Below, one piece after another: positions 1-9,564 of a stretch of 23,807 nt of DNA (its first letter is position 1; the number at the start of each line of letters is the position of its first letter). The notes below the pieces were generated by a model, which saw only the letters and a program-made list of their open reading frames with translations, searched no databases and was not told the origin of the DNA. The stretch covers positions 1-23,807 of the forward strand of contig JBBDTK010000113.1 of assembly GCA_040904405.1 (NCBI GenBank), read 5' to 3'. Source of the DNA: VRUE01 sp040904405 (GTDB taxonomy: Bacteria; Actinomycetota; Thermoleophilia; Solirubrobacterales; 70-9). The position numbers were made by a program, and so were the translations under genes.

Positions 1-53
1 TGTTAAGCACGCCGCCAGCGTTCGTCCTGAGCCAGGATCAAACTCTCCGTGAA
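1..53 (-). rRNA. rrs: 16S ribosomal RNA, 5' end (cut by window edge)
   Basis: Read on the minus strand, positions 46 down to 1 give the near-universal bacterial 16S start (AGAGTTTGATCCTGGCTCAG, then GACGAACGCTGGCGGCGTGC). The following GCTTAACA is typical of actinobacteria. The mature 5' end is placed about 7 nt before AGAGTTTGATC by analogy with E. coli, so the boundary at 53 is approximate. The rest of the gene lies outside the window. Confidence 0.95.
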
Positions 54-294
54 GAGTACTTCTACAGAGAGATGCCATGCCTGGCAGGCCACCGGGTACA
101 CAAACTCGGTGACCGGCATGACGGGTAAATCAGACCGCTCGGCACGCTGACGAGCCGAGCGGATCGGGCTCAAACATCCACAGGCCCGAAGGCCCGCGGA
201 GTGCACGCTGCTCAGTTTTCAAAGACCGCTGCGCCTCTGCGACGGGACTCGCCGCCTTTCGCGCATGGGACGGCACAGGGCCAATCCCAGAGGG
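54..294 (-). other. 16S rRNA leader (pre-rRNA 5' spacer)
   Basis: This transcribed but non-coding leader lies between the rrn promoter and mature 16S rRNA. It contains a perfect 9-bp hairpin (CCGCTCGGC at 135-143 with GCCGAGCGG at 154-162, 10-nt loop) and a weaker stem around 95-120, consistent with structured leader RNA and processing stalks. No open frame here resembles a protein. Its 5' limit is inferred from the predicted promoter. Confidence 0.6.
211..230 (-). promoter_or_regulatory. boxA-like antitermination element of rrn leader
   Basis: The minus strand reads AGCGGTCTTTGAAAACTGAG. The TCTTTGAAAACTGA core is the conserved leader segment seen upstream of 16S genes in Gram-positive bacteria, where boxA recruits Nus factors for rRNA antitermination. 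Assignment rests on motif resemblance and position only. Confidence 0.55.
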
Positions 295-300
295 ACGGGC

Positions 301-329
301 AGTATAGCGCTGCGACGGCGGTTTGCCTA
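301..329 (-). promoter_or_regulatory. rrn operon promoter
   Basis: On the minus strand, TAGGCA (324-329) is followed after exactly 17 bp by TATACT (301-306), a good housekeeping-sigma -35/-10 pair. It starts just 9 bp past the tyrS stop, so the rRNA operon has its own promoter in the tyrS-16S gap. The start site would fall near 294, giving a leader of about 240 nt. Prediction from sequence only. Confidence 0.6.
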
Positions 330-338
330 GGGAACCGC

Positions 339-1508
339 TCAGGCGCCGGCGCGGAGGCGGCGGAAGCGCCGCTTGCCGAGCTGCAGGACACGGCCCTCGA
401 GCTCACCCGGGTCGAGGTCGAGCCGGTCCCCGGCGACGACCTCTCCGTCGAGCCGGACCCCGCCCTGGGTGAGCTGGCGCCGCGCCTCGCTGGAGCTGAT
501 CTCGAAGGCGCTCGCCATCAGCGCCGGCAGGTGGACTACGCCGCCGTTGTCGCCGCTGAAGGCGGCCAGGCCGACCTCCTCGACCTCGCGCGGCGCCTCG
601 TGGCGGACGAAGAGGCGGTCGAAGTGATCCTCGGCCGCAGCCACGGCCTCGCTCCCGTGGAAGCGCTCGACGATGCGGCGGCCGAGCTCGCGCTTGGCCT
701 CGTTCGGCGGGCCGGCCGGCTGATCGACCCCGAGCAGCAGCCGGAAGTACTCGCCCATCGCCGTGTCCGGCAGGCGCATCAGCTTGCCGAACATCTCCTC
801 CGCCGGGTCGGTGACGCCGACGTAGTTATCCAGCGACTTGCTCATCTTGCGGACGCCGTCGGTGCCGACCAGGATCGGCATCGTCAGGATCGACTGCGGC
901 TTCTGGCCGTAGGCCGACTGCACGTCGCGGCCGAAGAGTAGGTTGAACCTCTGGTCGGTCCCCCCCAGCTCGACGTCGGCCTCGATCGCGACCGAGTCGT
1001 ATCCCTGCAGCAACGGGTAGAGCAGCTCGACCGCGGCGACCGGGGCGTTCTCGGCCATCCGCCTCTGGAAGTCGTCGCGCTCGAGCAGGCGGGCGACAGT
1101 CGTCCCAGCCAGCAGGCCGAGCAGGTCCTCGGCCGGCATCCGCAGCCACTCGCTGTTGAAGCGCACCTCGGTCCGCTCGCGGTCGAGCAGCTTGAAGGCC
1201 TGCGCCTGGTAGGTGGCGGCGTTGGCCTCGATCTGCTCGGCGCTCGGGACCGGGCGCTGCTCCGAGCGCCCGCTCGGATCCCCGACCCGGGCGGTGAAGT
1301 CGCCGACGATCAGGACGACCGTGTGGCCGGCGAGCTGGAACTCGCGCAGCTTCTCCAGCACCACGGTGTGGCCGAGGTGGATGTCGGCGGTGGTCGGGTC
1401 GATGCCGAGCTTGACCCGCAGCGGCCGCCCGCCGGCGAGCTGCTCGGCAAGCCTGCCCTCGGGCAGGGCGTCGACCGCGTTGCGCGTCGGATCCGGCAAA
1501 TCCTCCAT
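339..1508 (-). CDS. tyrS: tyrosyl-tRNA synthetase
   Basis: Charges tRNA-Tyr with tyrosine in the cytoplasm (class I aminoacyl-tRNA synthetase). The 389-residue product has the HIGH-type signature HLGH at 44-47, followed by a GDFTARVGDPSGRSE segment, and the KMSKS loop at 221-225. The C-terminal ~65 residues form an S4-like tRNA-binding domain. The segment after HLGH resembles the TyrZ-type enzyme. An open frame continues to 1580, but homology begins at the ATG at 1508. A possible -10 box TAGCAT (1521-1516) lies exactly 7 nt upstream, which would make the mRNA leaderless. It diverges from the PBP gene with 7 bp between start codons and lies just upstream of the rRNA operon. Confidence 0.95.
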   Translation of the reverse strand: MEDLPDPTRNAVDALPEGRLAEQLAGGRPLRVKLGIDPTTADIHLGHTVVLEKLREFQLAGHTVVLIVGDFTARVGDPSGRSEQRPVPSAEQIEANAATYQAQAFKLLDRERTEVRFNSEWLRMPAEDLLGLLAGTTVARLLERDDFQRRMAENAPVAAVELLYPLLQGYDSVAIEADVELGGTDQRFNLLFGRDVQSAYGQKPQSILTMPILVGTDGVRKMSKSLDNYVGVTDPAEEMFGKLMRLPDTAMGEYFRLLLGVDQPAGPPNEAKRELGRRIVERFHGSEAVAAAEDHFDRLFVRHEAPREVEEVGLAAFSGDNGGVVHLPALMASAFEISSSEARRQLTQGGVRLDGEVVAGDRLDLDPGELEGRVLQLGKRRFRRLRAGA

Positions 1509-1515
1509 TTGGCGA

Positions 1516-1525
1516 ATGCTAGACT
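1516..1525. promoter_or_regulatory. overlapping divergent -10 elements, tyrS / PBP
   Basis: ATGCTAGACT contains TAGCAT on the minus strand (1521-1516, 7 nt before the tyrS ATG) and TAGACT on the plus strand (1520-1525). No convincing -35 was found for either. If TAGACT drives the PBP gene, translation would begin downstream of the ATG at 1516, for example at TTG 1537. Speculative for the plus side, moderate for the tyrS side. Confidence 0.3.
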
Positions 1526-3684
1526 GCCGCCTCCTCTTGGCGGGCCCAAGCACCAAGCCGCGCCTGAAGAAGCTGCGCATCCTCTTCGTCCTGCTCGGCC
1601 TCGGCGTCCTCGCTTCAGTCTCGATGGTCTTCGGGATGATGATGGCGGTCTCGCGGAACCTGCCCGCCGTCTACGACTTCGCCGCCTACCAGGCCTCGAG
1701 GAACAGCGAGGTCTTCGACTCCTCGGGAACGCCGATCGGCACCCTGACCAGCAACCAGAACAAGATCCTGCTCACCTCGGGCCAGATCTCCCCCAACGTC
1801 AAGAACGCCGTCGTGGCGGTCGAGGACGCGCGCTTCTACACGCACGACGGGGTCGATTTCCGCGGCATCGGCAGGGCGCTGGTGCAGGACATCCTCTCGC
1901 TCAGCGCCCGCCAGGGCGCCTCGACGATCACCCAGCAGTTCGTCAAGGACGCGCTGGCCGCGCAGAGCACCCGCACGGTGCTGCAGAAGTTCCGCGAGGC
2001 GGCGCTCGCCTACCGGCTCGAGCAGCGCTGGAGCAAGGACAAGATCCTCACCGAGTACCTCAACACGATCTACTTCGGCGAGGGCGCCTACGGGATCGAG
2101 GCGGCGGCGCGGACCTTCTTCGGCGCCGCCCACCCCGGCTGCGGCAGCAGCGGCGACCCCTGCGCCTCGGTGCTCGAGCCGTGGGAGGCCGCGACCCTGG
2201 CCGGGATCATCTCCTCCCCTTCGGCCTATGACCCGAAGGTCTACCCGGAAAACGCCCTCGCGCGGCGCAACTTCGTGCTCGGCAGGATGTACGAACAGGG
2301 CTACGTCACCCAGCAGCAGTACGCGGAAGGGCGGCGCCGGGCGCTGCCGCCGCCGGCCGCGATCGAGCCGCCGACGCTCGATTCCGAGGCGCCCTACTTC
2401 ACCGCCTGGCTGCGCCAGCAGCTGGTCGACCGCTTCGGCGCCGCCAAGACCTTCTTCGGCGGCCTCGAGGTCAAGACGACCCTGGACCTGCGCCTCCAGG
2501 CCGCCTCCGAAGAAGTCGTCGGCTCCTACCTCAGCGGGCTGCCCCCGACCGCGGCCGTGGTCGTGATCGACAACCGCAACGCCGGCATCAAGGCGATGGT
2601 GGCCGGCCCCGACTTCGAGGAAAAGCCATTCAACCTGGCGACGCTCGGGCACCGCCAGCCCGGCTCCTCGATCAAGCCGTTCATCCTCACCACCGCGCTC
2701 CAGCAGGGCATCTCGCCGGAAACGGTCTATGAGTCGGCCCCGCAGGTCTTCACCTTCGGAAAGAAGGACAAGGAACTTTTCCCGGTCAAGAACTACGCCG
2801 ACAGCTACCTCGGCTCCGCCTCTCTGGCGACCGCGACCACCTACTCCGACAACGCGGTCTACGCGCAGGTCGGGCTGGAGAGCATCGAGGGCGGCACGCG
2901 GGCGATCGCCCGCACGGCGCACAGGCTCGGCGTCCGCACCCACCTGTCGACCAACCCGGCGATGGTCCTCGGCGGCCTCGACGAAGGGGTGACGCCGCTG
3001 GAGTGGACCTACGCCTTCTCGACTCTGGCCAACGACGGCGACCGGGTCAGCGGCACGCTGGCGCCGGTGCCCGGCGACAGCCCCGTCGCCTACACCGAAG
3101 TCACCGACCAGAGCGGCGATCTGATCAAGGGTGGCGACAACGACTCGATCCACACCCAGGCGATCGACTCCGGGGTCGCCGAAGAAGCGAAGAGCATCCT
3201 GCGCTCGGTGATCACCAGCGGCACCGGCGTGCGGGCCGACATCGGCGACGAAAGCCAGTGGGGCAAGACCGGCACCACCGACGAAAACGGCGACGCCTGG
3301 TTCTGCGGGGCGATCGAGGAGGTGACCGCCTGCGTCTGGGTCGGCTACGCCGACAGCATCACGCCGATGCTGACCGAGTACGCCGGCGCCCCGGTCGACG
3401 GCGGCACCTTCCCGGCGCTGATCTGGGCCGGGGTGATCTCGGCCTGGGGGGAGATCGCCGCCGACCGCGCCGCGGAAGCGAAGAGCCGCAAGGAGGCGGC
3501 CAAGGGGGATGACGACGACTCCGGCGGCGAGACCACCGACGAAGAAACCTACGTCCCGCCGGCGCCGGAAACCGAAGCGCCGTCAAAACCCGAACCGGCG
3601 CCGGAAGTCGAAGCCGCGCCGGAACCGACCCCGGAAGCGCCTGCGCCCGAATCCGGTGGCGGTGGCGGGATCACTGCCGGGTGA
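1516..3684 (+). CDS. class A penicillin-binding protein (bifunctional glycosyltransferase/transpeptidase)
   Basis: Polymerises and cross-links peptidoglycan at the outer face of the membrane. From the ATG at 1516 the product is 722 residues: a basic N-terminus (TKPRLKK), one transmembrane anchor at about 20-45, a GT51 glycosyltransferase domain with the catalytic EDARFYTHDGVDF (Glu103) and GASTITQQFVKD, then a transpeptidase domain with SSIK (Ser384, Lys387), SDN (444-446) and KTGTT (584-588). The last ~80 residues are a low-complexity Asp/Glu/Pro tail ending in Gly-rich sequence. The start is uncertain: ATG 1516 lacks a clear ribosome site, and TTG 1537 (MAGPSTKPRLKK) keeps the anchor intact. 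The frame also stays open leftward into tyrS, but that part is antisense coding shadow. Ends against repeat copy 1. Confidence 0.9.
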   Translation: MLDCRLLLAGPSTKPRLKKLRILFVLLGLGVLASVSMVFGMMMAVSRNLPAVYDFAAYQASRNSEVFDSSGTPIGTLTSNQNKILLTSGQISPNVKNAVVAVEDARFYTHDGVDFRGIGRALVQDILSLSARQGASTITQQFVKDALAAQSTRTVLQKFREAALAYRLEQRWSKDKILTEYLNTIYFGEGAYGIEAAARTFFGAAHPGCGSSGDPCASVLEPWEAATLAGIISSPSAYDPKVYPENALARRNFVLGRMYEQGYVTQQQYAEGRRRALPPPAAIEPPTLDSEAPYFTAWLRQQLVDRFGAAKTFFGGLEVKTTLDLRLQAASEEVVGSYLSGLPPTAAVVVIDNRNAGIKAMVAGPDFEEKPFNLATLGHRQPGSSIKPFILTTALQQGISPETVYESAPQVFTFGKKDKELFPVKNYADSYLGSASLATATTYSDNAVYAQVGLESIEGGTRAIARTAHRLGVRTHLSTNPAMVLGGLDEGVTPLEWTYAFSTLANDGDRVSGTLAPVPGDSPVAYTEVTDQSGDLIKGGDNDSIHTQAIDSGVAEEAKSILRSVITSGTGVRADIGDESQWGKTGTTDENGDAWFCGAIEEVTACVWVGYADSITPMLTEYAGAPVDGGTFPALIWAGVISAWGEIAADRAAEAKSRKEAAKGDDDDSGGETTDEETYVPPAPETEAPSKPEPAPEVEAAPEPTPEAPAPESGGGGGITAG

Positions 3685-3685
3685 G

Positions 3686-3796
3686 AGGCCATCCCGGCAG
3701 GGGTTCCACTTAACTTTTTCCGAATCTCCGTTGCGGCTGTCCGCCAGCCCCGCCGCGGAAAAAGTACAAGACGTTCCACCCCTACCGGGATGGCCT
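3686..3796. repeat. 101-bp dispersed palindromic-ended element, copy 1
   Basis: The core is 3691-3791. Terminal arms AGGCCATCCCGG (3686-3697) and CCGGGATGGCCT (3785-3796) are perfectly complementary over 12 bp. Inside are a second stem (ACTTTTTCCG with CGGAAAAAGT) and a small hairpin GGCT/AGCC enclosing GTCCGCC. It fills the gap between the convergent PBP and mpg genes; the mpg stop codon touches the right arm. The same 101-bp core recurs at 9571 and 23647. Possible roles are a bidirectional terminator or 3'-end stabiliser, a structured RNA, or a small non-autonomous mobile element. Confidence 0.85.
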
Positions 3797-4383
3797 TATA
3801 CGGGACGGGGACGCGACACGAACCGGCTGCCGACGAGTGAGAACCGCCAAGGGCGATCGACCGCTTTTGTGATGCCCACGCGGGGGCCGGCGACGATCTC
3901 GCCCTGCCAGCCAGGCTCGCGGGGCAGGAGCAGGAAGGGGTCCGTGCTGAGGTTGGCGCGATTAGCGGCCAAGCCGATGCCGAGCGCCTCGGTCAGCTTG
4001 CCCGGGCCGGAGCAGAGCTCGGCGTCGGGGCGCTCGCCGCGACGGGTGCGCATGGCGTCGAGGCCCGCGGTCGGCGCCAGCGCCCTGATCAGCACCGCCG
4101 CCGCCTCTCCTTCCGGCTCGGCGACGGCGTTGAGCAGGCTGTGGATCCCGTAGGAGAGGTAGACGTAGGCGCGGCCCGGCGGGCCGAAGAGCACTTCCGT
4201 GCGCGCCGTCAGACCGGCGTAGGCGTGGCAGGCGGGGTCGTCGCGCTCGTAGCTCTCGGTCTCGACGATTGTGCCGCCGCACCCGTCGTAGGAGAGATGG
4301 CAGCCGACCAGGTCGCGGGCGACCGCGTGGACCGAGCGCTCGAAGAAGGCGAGTGAGAGGCGCTCGGCCGCGGCGACGCTCAC
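3796..4383 (-). CDS. mpg: 3-methyladenine DNA glycosylase (AAG/MPG family)
   Basis: Base-excision repair enzyme that removes alkylated purines from DNA. The 195-residue product is close to the usual ~200 for bacterial AAG-fold proteins. It shows family landmarks: the AxDLVGC N-terminus, IVETESYERDDPACHAYAGLTART containing the catalytic-region Glu, the LFGPPGRAYVYLSYGIHSLLNAV core, and ELCSGPGKLTEALGI. The start is GTG at 4383, which overlaps the argH TGA stop by 4 nt (GTGA), implying translational coupling. The stop (TAA, 3796-3798) abuts repeat copy 1. It ends the long minus-strand operon. I recall mpg next to tyrS in mycobacteria; here a divergent PBP gene separates them. Confidence 0.9.
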   Translation of the reverse strand: MSVAAAERLSLAFFERSVHAVARDLVGCHLSYDGCGGTIVETESYERDDPACHAYAGLTARTEVLFGPPGRAYVYLSYGIHSLLNAVAEPEGEAAAVLIRALAPTAGLDAMRTRRGERPDAELCSGPGKLTEALGIGLAANRANLSTDPFLLLPREPGWQGEIVAGPRVGITKAVDRPWRFSLVGSRFVSRPRPV

Positions 4384-5771
4384 GCGCGCTCGTCGGCGAC
4401 CCGCGCCTCGACCGCCGCCAGCGTCTCGCGGGCGATCTCGATCTGCTCGGCCAGCGCCGCGGAGCCGGTCCCCCCCGCGATCCGCTTCGACTCCAGCCAG
4501 CTCTCCCGCCGCAGCACCTCGTAGAAGGAGTCGTCGAGCAGCTCGGAGCGCCGCCGCAACTCCTCCGGGGTCAGCTCGGAGAGCGGCTTGCCGGCTTCGA
4601 TCGCGTCGCGGACCAGGGCGCCGACGACGCCGTGCGCCTCGCGGAAGGGAACCCCCTTGCGGACCAGCAGGTCGGCGACCTCGGTCGCCGCCAGCATCTC
4701 GTCGCCGGAGGCCTCCGCCAGCCGCTCGCGGTCGAAGGCGATCCCGGCCAGCATCCCCTCGGTCGCGTCGAGGCTGAGCTCGACCGTGTCGATCGCGTCG
4801 AAGAGCGGCTCCTTGTCCTCCTGCATGTCCTTGCCGTAGGTGAGCGGCAGGGCATGCATGGCGCCGAGCAGCGTCAGGTAGTCGGAGGCGACGCGCGGGC
4901 TCTTGGCGCGCAGCAGCTCGGCCGAGTCGGGGTTCACCTTCTGCGGCATGATCGACGATCCCGAGGAGAAGGACTCGTCGAGCTCGCAGAAGCCGAACTC
5001 GGTGCTCGACCAGATGACGATTTCCGAGCCGAGCCGCGAGAGGTGCATCGCGCAGGTCGAGGCGGCGGCGAGGTAGTCGAGGACGAAGTCGCGGTTGGAG
5101 GCGCCGTCGATCGAGTTGCGGCTGACGTGCTCGAAGCCGAGGTCGTCGGCGACGGCGCCGCGATCGATCTCCCAGTTGACGCCGGCCAGCGCGCCCGACC
5201 CGAGCGGCATCACCGAGGCGCTGTCGAGCGCGAACTGGAAGCGCAGCACGTCGCGGCCCAGCATCCAGAAGTAGGCGAGCAAGTGGTGGCCCAGGTAGAC
5301 CGGCTGGGCGCGCTGCAGATGGGTGTAGCCCGGCATCGGCCACTCGCGGTGGCGCTCGGCCAGCTCGAGCAGCTGCCGCATCGCGGCGCCGGACAGCTCG
5401 ATCGCGCGCAGGGCGTGGGCCTGCACGACCATCGCCACGTCGGTGGCGACCTGGTCGTTGCGCGAGCGGCCGGTGTGCAGCTTGCCGGCCAGCGGCCCGA
5501 TCTCCTCGCCGAGCAGCCGCTCGACCGCCATGTGGATGTCCTCGTCGGCCTGCTCGAACTCGAAGCCGTGCCCGCCGATCCGGGTCCGCACCCGGTCGAG
5601 GCCGGCGTCGATCTGCCCCAGCTCCTCCTCGTCGAGGACGCCGATCCGGTGCAGTGCCCGCGCGTGCGCCTGCGACTGGTCGATGTCGTAGGGCGCCAGC
5701 CGCCAGTCGAACTCGAGCGAGCGGTTGAGTCGCCAGAAGCGCGGGTCGGGGTCTTTGCGGAAACGGGACAT
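4380..5771 (-). CDS. argH: argininosuccinate lyase
   Basis: Cleaves argininosuccinate to arginine and fumarate, the last step of arginine synthesis. The 463-residue protein belongs to the fumarase/aspartase superfamily. It carries the signature GSSIMPQKVN at 271-280, with the catalytic-loop Ser at 272/273 and the Met-Pro-Gln-Lys core. The middle segment HTGRSRNDQVATDV is diagnostic for ArgH. The N-terminus (FRKDPDPRFWRLNRSLEFDWRL) is slightly unlike the classic LWGGRF start but aligns in position. Its ATG overlaps the upstream aminotransferase stop by 1 nt (TGATG), and its own stop overlaps the mpg start. No argG or other arg gene is in view. Confidence 0.95.
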   Translation of the reverse strand: MSRFRKDPDPRFWRLNRSLEFDWRLAPYDIDQSQAHARALHRIGVLDEEELGQIDAGLDRVRTRIGGHGFEFEQADEDIHMAVERLLGEEIGPLAGKLHTGRSRNDQVATDVAMVVQAHALRAIELSGAAMRQLLELAERHREWPMPGYTHLQRAQPVYLGHHLLAYFWMLGRDVLRFQFALDSASVMPLGSGALAGVNWEIDRGAVADDLGFEHVSRNSIDGASNRDFVLDYLAAASTCAMHLSRLGSEIVIWSSTEFGFCELDESFSSGSSIMPQKVNPDSAELLRAKSPRVASDYLTLLGAMHALPLTYGKDMQEDKEPLFDAIDTVELSLDATEGMLAGIAFDRERLAEASGDEMLAATEVADLLVRKGVPFREAHGVVGALVRDAIEAGKPLSELTPEELRRRSELLDDSFYEVLRRESWLESKRIAGGTGSAALAEQIEIARETLAAVEARVADERA

Positions 5772-6892
5772 CAGCACAGCGCCTCGGCGAGAGCCTCGCA
5801 CACCCGGCCGACCTGCGACTCCGTCATCGCCGGGAAGAAGGGTAGCGCCAGCGAGGTCGCCGAGGCCGCTTCGGCGACCGGGAACTGGCCCTCGCGCCAG
5901 CCCTGCTCGCGCAGGTGCCCGAAGAGGTGGATGCAGGGCAGGTAGGCCTTGGCGGCGATGCCGCGCTCGCCGAGCCGGGCGATCGTCGCGTCGCGGTCGG
6001 CGCCGGCGGCGAGGCGCACCGGGTAGACGAACCAGCTGCGCCGCTCGGCGCCGCAAGCGGCGATCGGCACCTCGACCCGATCGATCGCGGCGAGGGCCTC
6101 GGCGTAGAGGCGGGCGACGGCATCACGCCGCTCCAGCATCGAGTCGAGCTTCTCCAGCTGGGCGACGCCGAGCGCGGCGGACAGATCGGAGAGCCTGTAG
6201 TTGAAGCCGAGCCCGCCGTGGTCGAGCCAGCCCATGTCGGCGGCGCGGCCCTGGTTGCGCTCGGAGCGCAGCCGCGCCGCGTCCTCCCCGTCGCGCGGCA
6301 CGATCATCCCCCCCTCGCCGGTGGTCAGCTGCTTGTTGGCGTAGAAGGCGAAGCTGGCGAGGTTGCCGCGGGCGCCGACCGCACGGCCCTCGGAATCGAC
6401 CGCGCCGAGCGCCTCGCAGGCGTCCTCGAGGATGCCGAGGCCGTGCCCCGCGGCGATCTGCTCCAGCTCCGGCATCGCCGCCGGGTAGCCGAAGATGTGG
6501 ACCGGCAGGATGCCGGCGCTGCGCTCACCCACGGCCGCCTCGACCGCGGCGGGGTCGAGGTTGAGCGTTTGCGGGTCGACGTCGCAGAAGATCGGCTTCA
6601 CGCCCTCGTAGAGCAGGCAGTTGGCCGAGGCGACGAAGCTGAAGGGGCTGGTCAGAACCTCGTCGCCGCGGCCCCAGCCCAGCGCCCGCACCCCGAGGTG
6701 CAGCGCGGCGGTTCCGCTGGAGACCGCAACCGCGTCCGCGACCCCGAGCCAGGCGGCGAACTCGCGCTCGAAGCGCTCCCCGGTCGGCCCCAGCGAGAGC
6801 CGTCCCGAGCGCAGGACCTCGAGCGCCAGCCGCTCCTCGCGCTCGCCGAGCTCGGGCTTGGCCAGGGGTATCGGCTCGGGCGCTCCGCTCAT
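5771..6892 (-). CDS. DegT/DnrJ/EryC1/StrS-family PLP aminotransferase
   Basis: A fold-type I pyridoxal-phosphate enzyme of the family that usually aminates nucleotide-linked keto-sugars for cell-surface or secondary-metabolite glycans. The 373-residue product shows SSGTAALHLGVRALG (phosphate-binding region), EDACEALGA (the Asp that contacts PLP) and FYANKQLTTGEGGM with the Schiff-base Lys187. The family is clear; the substrate is not. No nucleotide-sugar dehydratase or glycosyltransferase is nearby, and it sits between cimA (12-nt gap) and argH (1-nt overlap) in an amino-acid operon. A role in amino-acid metabolism is therefore possible but unsupported beyond context. Confidence 0.88.
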   Translation of the reverse strand: MSGAPEPIPLAKPELGEREERLALEVLRSGRLSLGPTGERFEREFAAWLGVADAVAVSSGTAALHLGVRALGWGRGDEVLTSPFSFVASANCLLYEGVKPIFCDVDPQTLNLDPAAVEAAVGERSAGILPVHIFGYPAAMPELEQIAAGHGLGILEDACEALGAVDSEGRAVGARGNLASFAFYANKQLTTGEGGMIVPRDGEDAARLRSERNQGRAADMGWLDHGGLGFNYRLSDLSAALGVAQLEKLDSMLERRDAVARLYAEALAAIDRVEVPIAACGAERRSWFVYPVRLAAGADRDATIARLGERGIAAKAYLPCIHLFGHLREQGWREGQFPVAEAASATSLALPFFPAMTESQVGRVCEALAEALC

Positions 6893-6904
6893 CGCGCGGC
6901 CAGC

Positions 6905-8467
<1,563 letters not shown>

Positions 8468-8538
8468 CTGATGCCTTTCGCTTCGAATCGGATCGGGGGG
8501 ATGGGCCATGGTCGGCCCGCTCGCGCGCAGCGTCGCGC

Positions 8539-8555
8539 CAGCCGCTAGGCGGCTG
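8539..8555. other. short hairpin in the ilvE-cimA gap
   Basis: CAGCCGC (8539-8545) and GCGGCTG (8549-8555) form a perfect 7-bp stem with a 3-nt loop in the 124-bp gap between ilvE and cimA. No U-tract follows on the minus strand, so it is not a classical terminator. No Ile/Val/Leu-rich leader peptide was found in this gap. Confidence 0.4.
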
Positions 8556-8591
8556 CGGTAATTCGCCCGCCCGACTCGAAACCGCTGGACA

Positions 8592-9542
8592 TCACGAACT
8601 CACCTTACTCGGTGCGTCCACTCCGGTCGGCGCCTCGACGAAGTCGAGCCACTCCAGGTACTCCTCGGCGCGGCCGTGCAGGGCGTCCTGGAACTTGGCC
8701 TGGATCACGCGGGTGATCTCGCCCGGCTCGCCCAGCGGATGGTCATCGACCTCACGCACCGGGACCAGCTCGGCGGCGGTGCCGGTGAGGAAGAGCTCGT
8801 CGGCCAGGTAGAGCTCGGCGCGGGCGATGTCGCGTTCCTCGACCGCGTAGCCGAGGTCGCGGGCGATCTGGACAACCGAGTTACGGGTGATGCCGTCGAG
8901 GATCGCAGCGGTGTGCGGCGGCGTGCAGATCGTGCCGTCGCGGACGACGAAGATGTTCTCGCCCGAGCCCTCGGAGACGCGGCCGTGCTGGTCGAGCAGG
9001 ATCGCCTCGTCGTAGCCGGCCTTGGTCGCCTCGGTCTTGGCCAGGACCGAGTTGAGGTACTGGCCAGAGGCCTTGGCGTGCGGGATCAGGCTGTCGCCGG
9101 AGATCGTCCGCCAGGAGGAGACCTTGGTGCGGATGCCGTGCGCGTTGCCCTCCTCGCCCAGGTAGACGCCCCAGGGGAAGGCGGCGATGATCACGTCGAT
9201 CGGGGCGTCGGTGGCGTAGAGGCCGAGATTGCCGTAGCCGCGGTAGGCGAGCGGCCGGATGTAGCAGGAGCCGAGGCCGTTGCGCCGGATCAGCTCGCGG
9301 GTCGCCTCGCCGATCTCCTCGGTCGAGTAGGGCAGCTCCATGTAATAGAGCTGAGCCGACTTGGCCAGGCGCTCGAGATGCTCGCGGTGACGGAAGACCG
9401 CCGGGCCGCGCTCGGTTTCGTAGCAGCGGATCCCCTCGAAGACGCCGGTGCCGTAGTGCAGGCCGTGGCTGAGGACGTGCGTCTTCGCGTCCTCCCAGGG
9501 GACGAACTCCCCGTTTTGCCAGATCGTCTCGGCCGTTTCCAT
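8592..9542 (-). CDS. ilvE: branched-chain amino acid aminotransferase
   Basis: Transfers the amino group from glutamate to the keto-acids of leucine, isoleucine and valine. This fold-type IV PLP enzyme has 316 residues. It shows the family start IWQNGEFVPWEDAK, HYGTGVFEGIRCYET, and HAKASGQYLNSVLAKTEA with the PLP Lys at 157, then GRVSEGSGENIFVV and the late LFLTGTAAELVPV. The start is ATG 9542, which matches the usual N-terminus. An ATG at 9572 and even a GTG at 9659 are in frame, because repeat copy 2 is open in this frame and immediately precedes the gene. Translation from 9659 would add a 39-residue tail, mostly repeat-encoded, that I consider unlikely. It lies downstream of leuB and upstream of cimA. 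Confidence 0.93.
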   Translation of the reverse strand: METAETIWQNGEFVPWEDAKTHVLSHGLHYGTGVFEGIRCYETERGPAVFRHREHLERLAKSAQLYYMELPYSTEEIGEATRELIRRNGLGSCYIRPLAYRGYGNLGLYATDAPIDVIIAAFPWGVYLGEEGNAHGIRTKVSSWRTISGDSLIPHAKASGQYLNSVLAKTEATKAGYDEAILLDQHGRVSEGSGENIFVVRDGTICTPPHTAAILDGITRNSVVQIARDLGYAVEERDIARAELYLADELFLTGTAAELVPVREVDDHPLGEPGEITRVIQAKFQDALHGRAEEYLEWLDFVEAPTGVDAPSKVSS

Positions 9543-9564
9543 CCCGGGAAAGTATGCCTTATGG

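Noticed and set aside
1213..1515. N-terminal extension of the PBP frame by 101 codons
   Set aside because: It overlaps tyrS on the other strand and precedes the basic, membrane-anchor N-terminus expected for this family.
3691..3791. Repeat element as a tRNA or tRNA-like gene
   Set aside because: There is no cloverleaf, anticodon arm or TTCGA T-loop; the arms and length do not fit.
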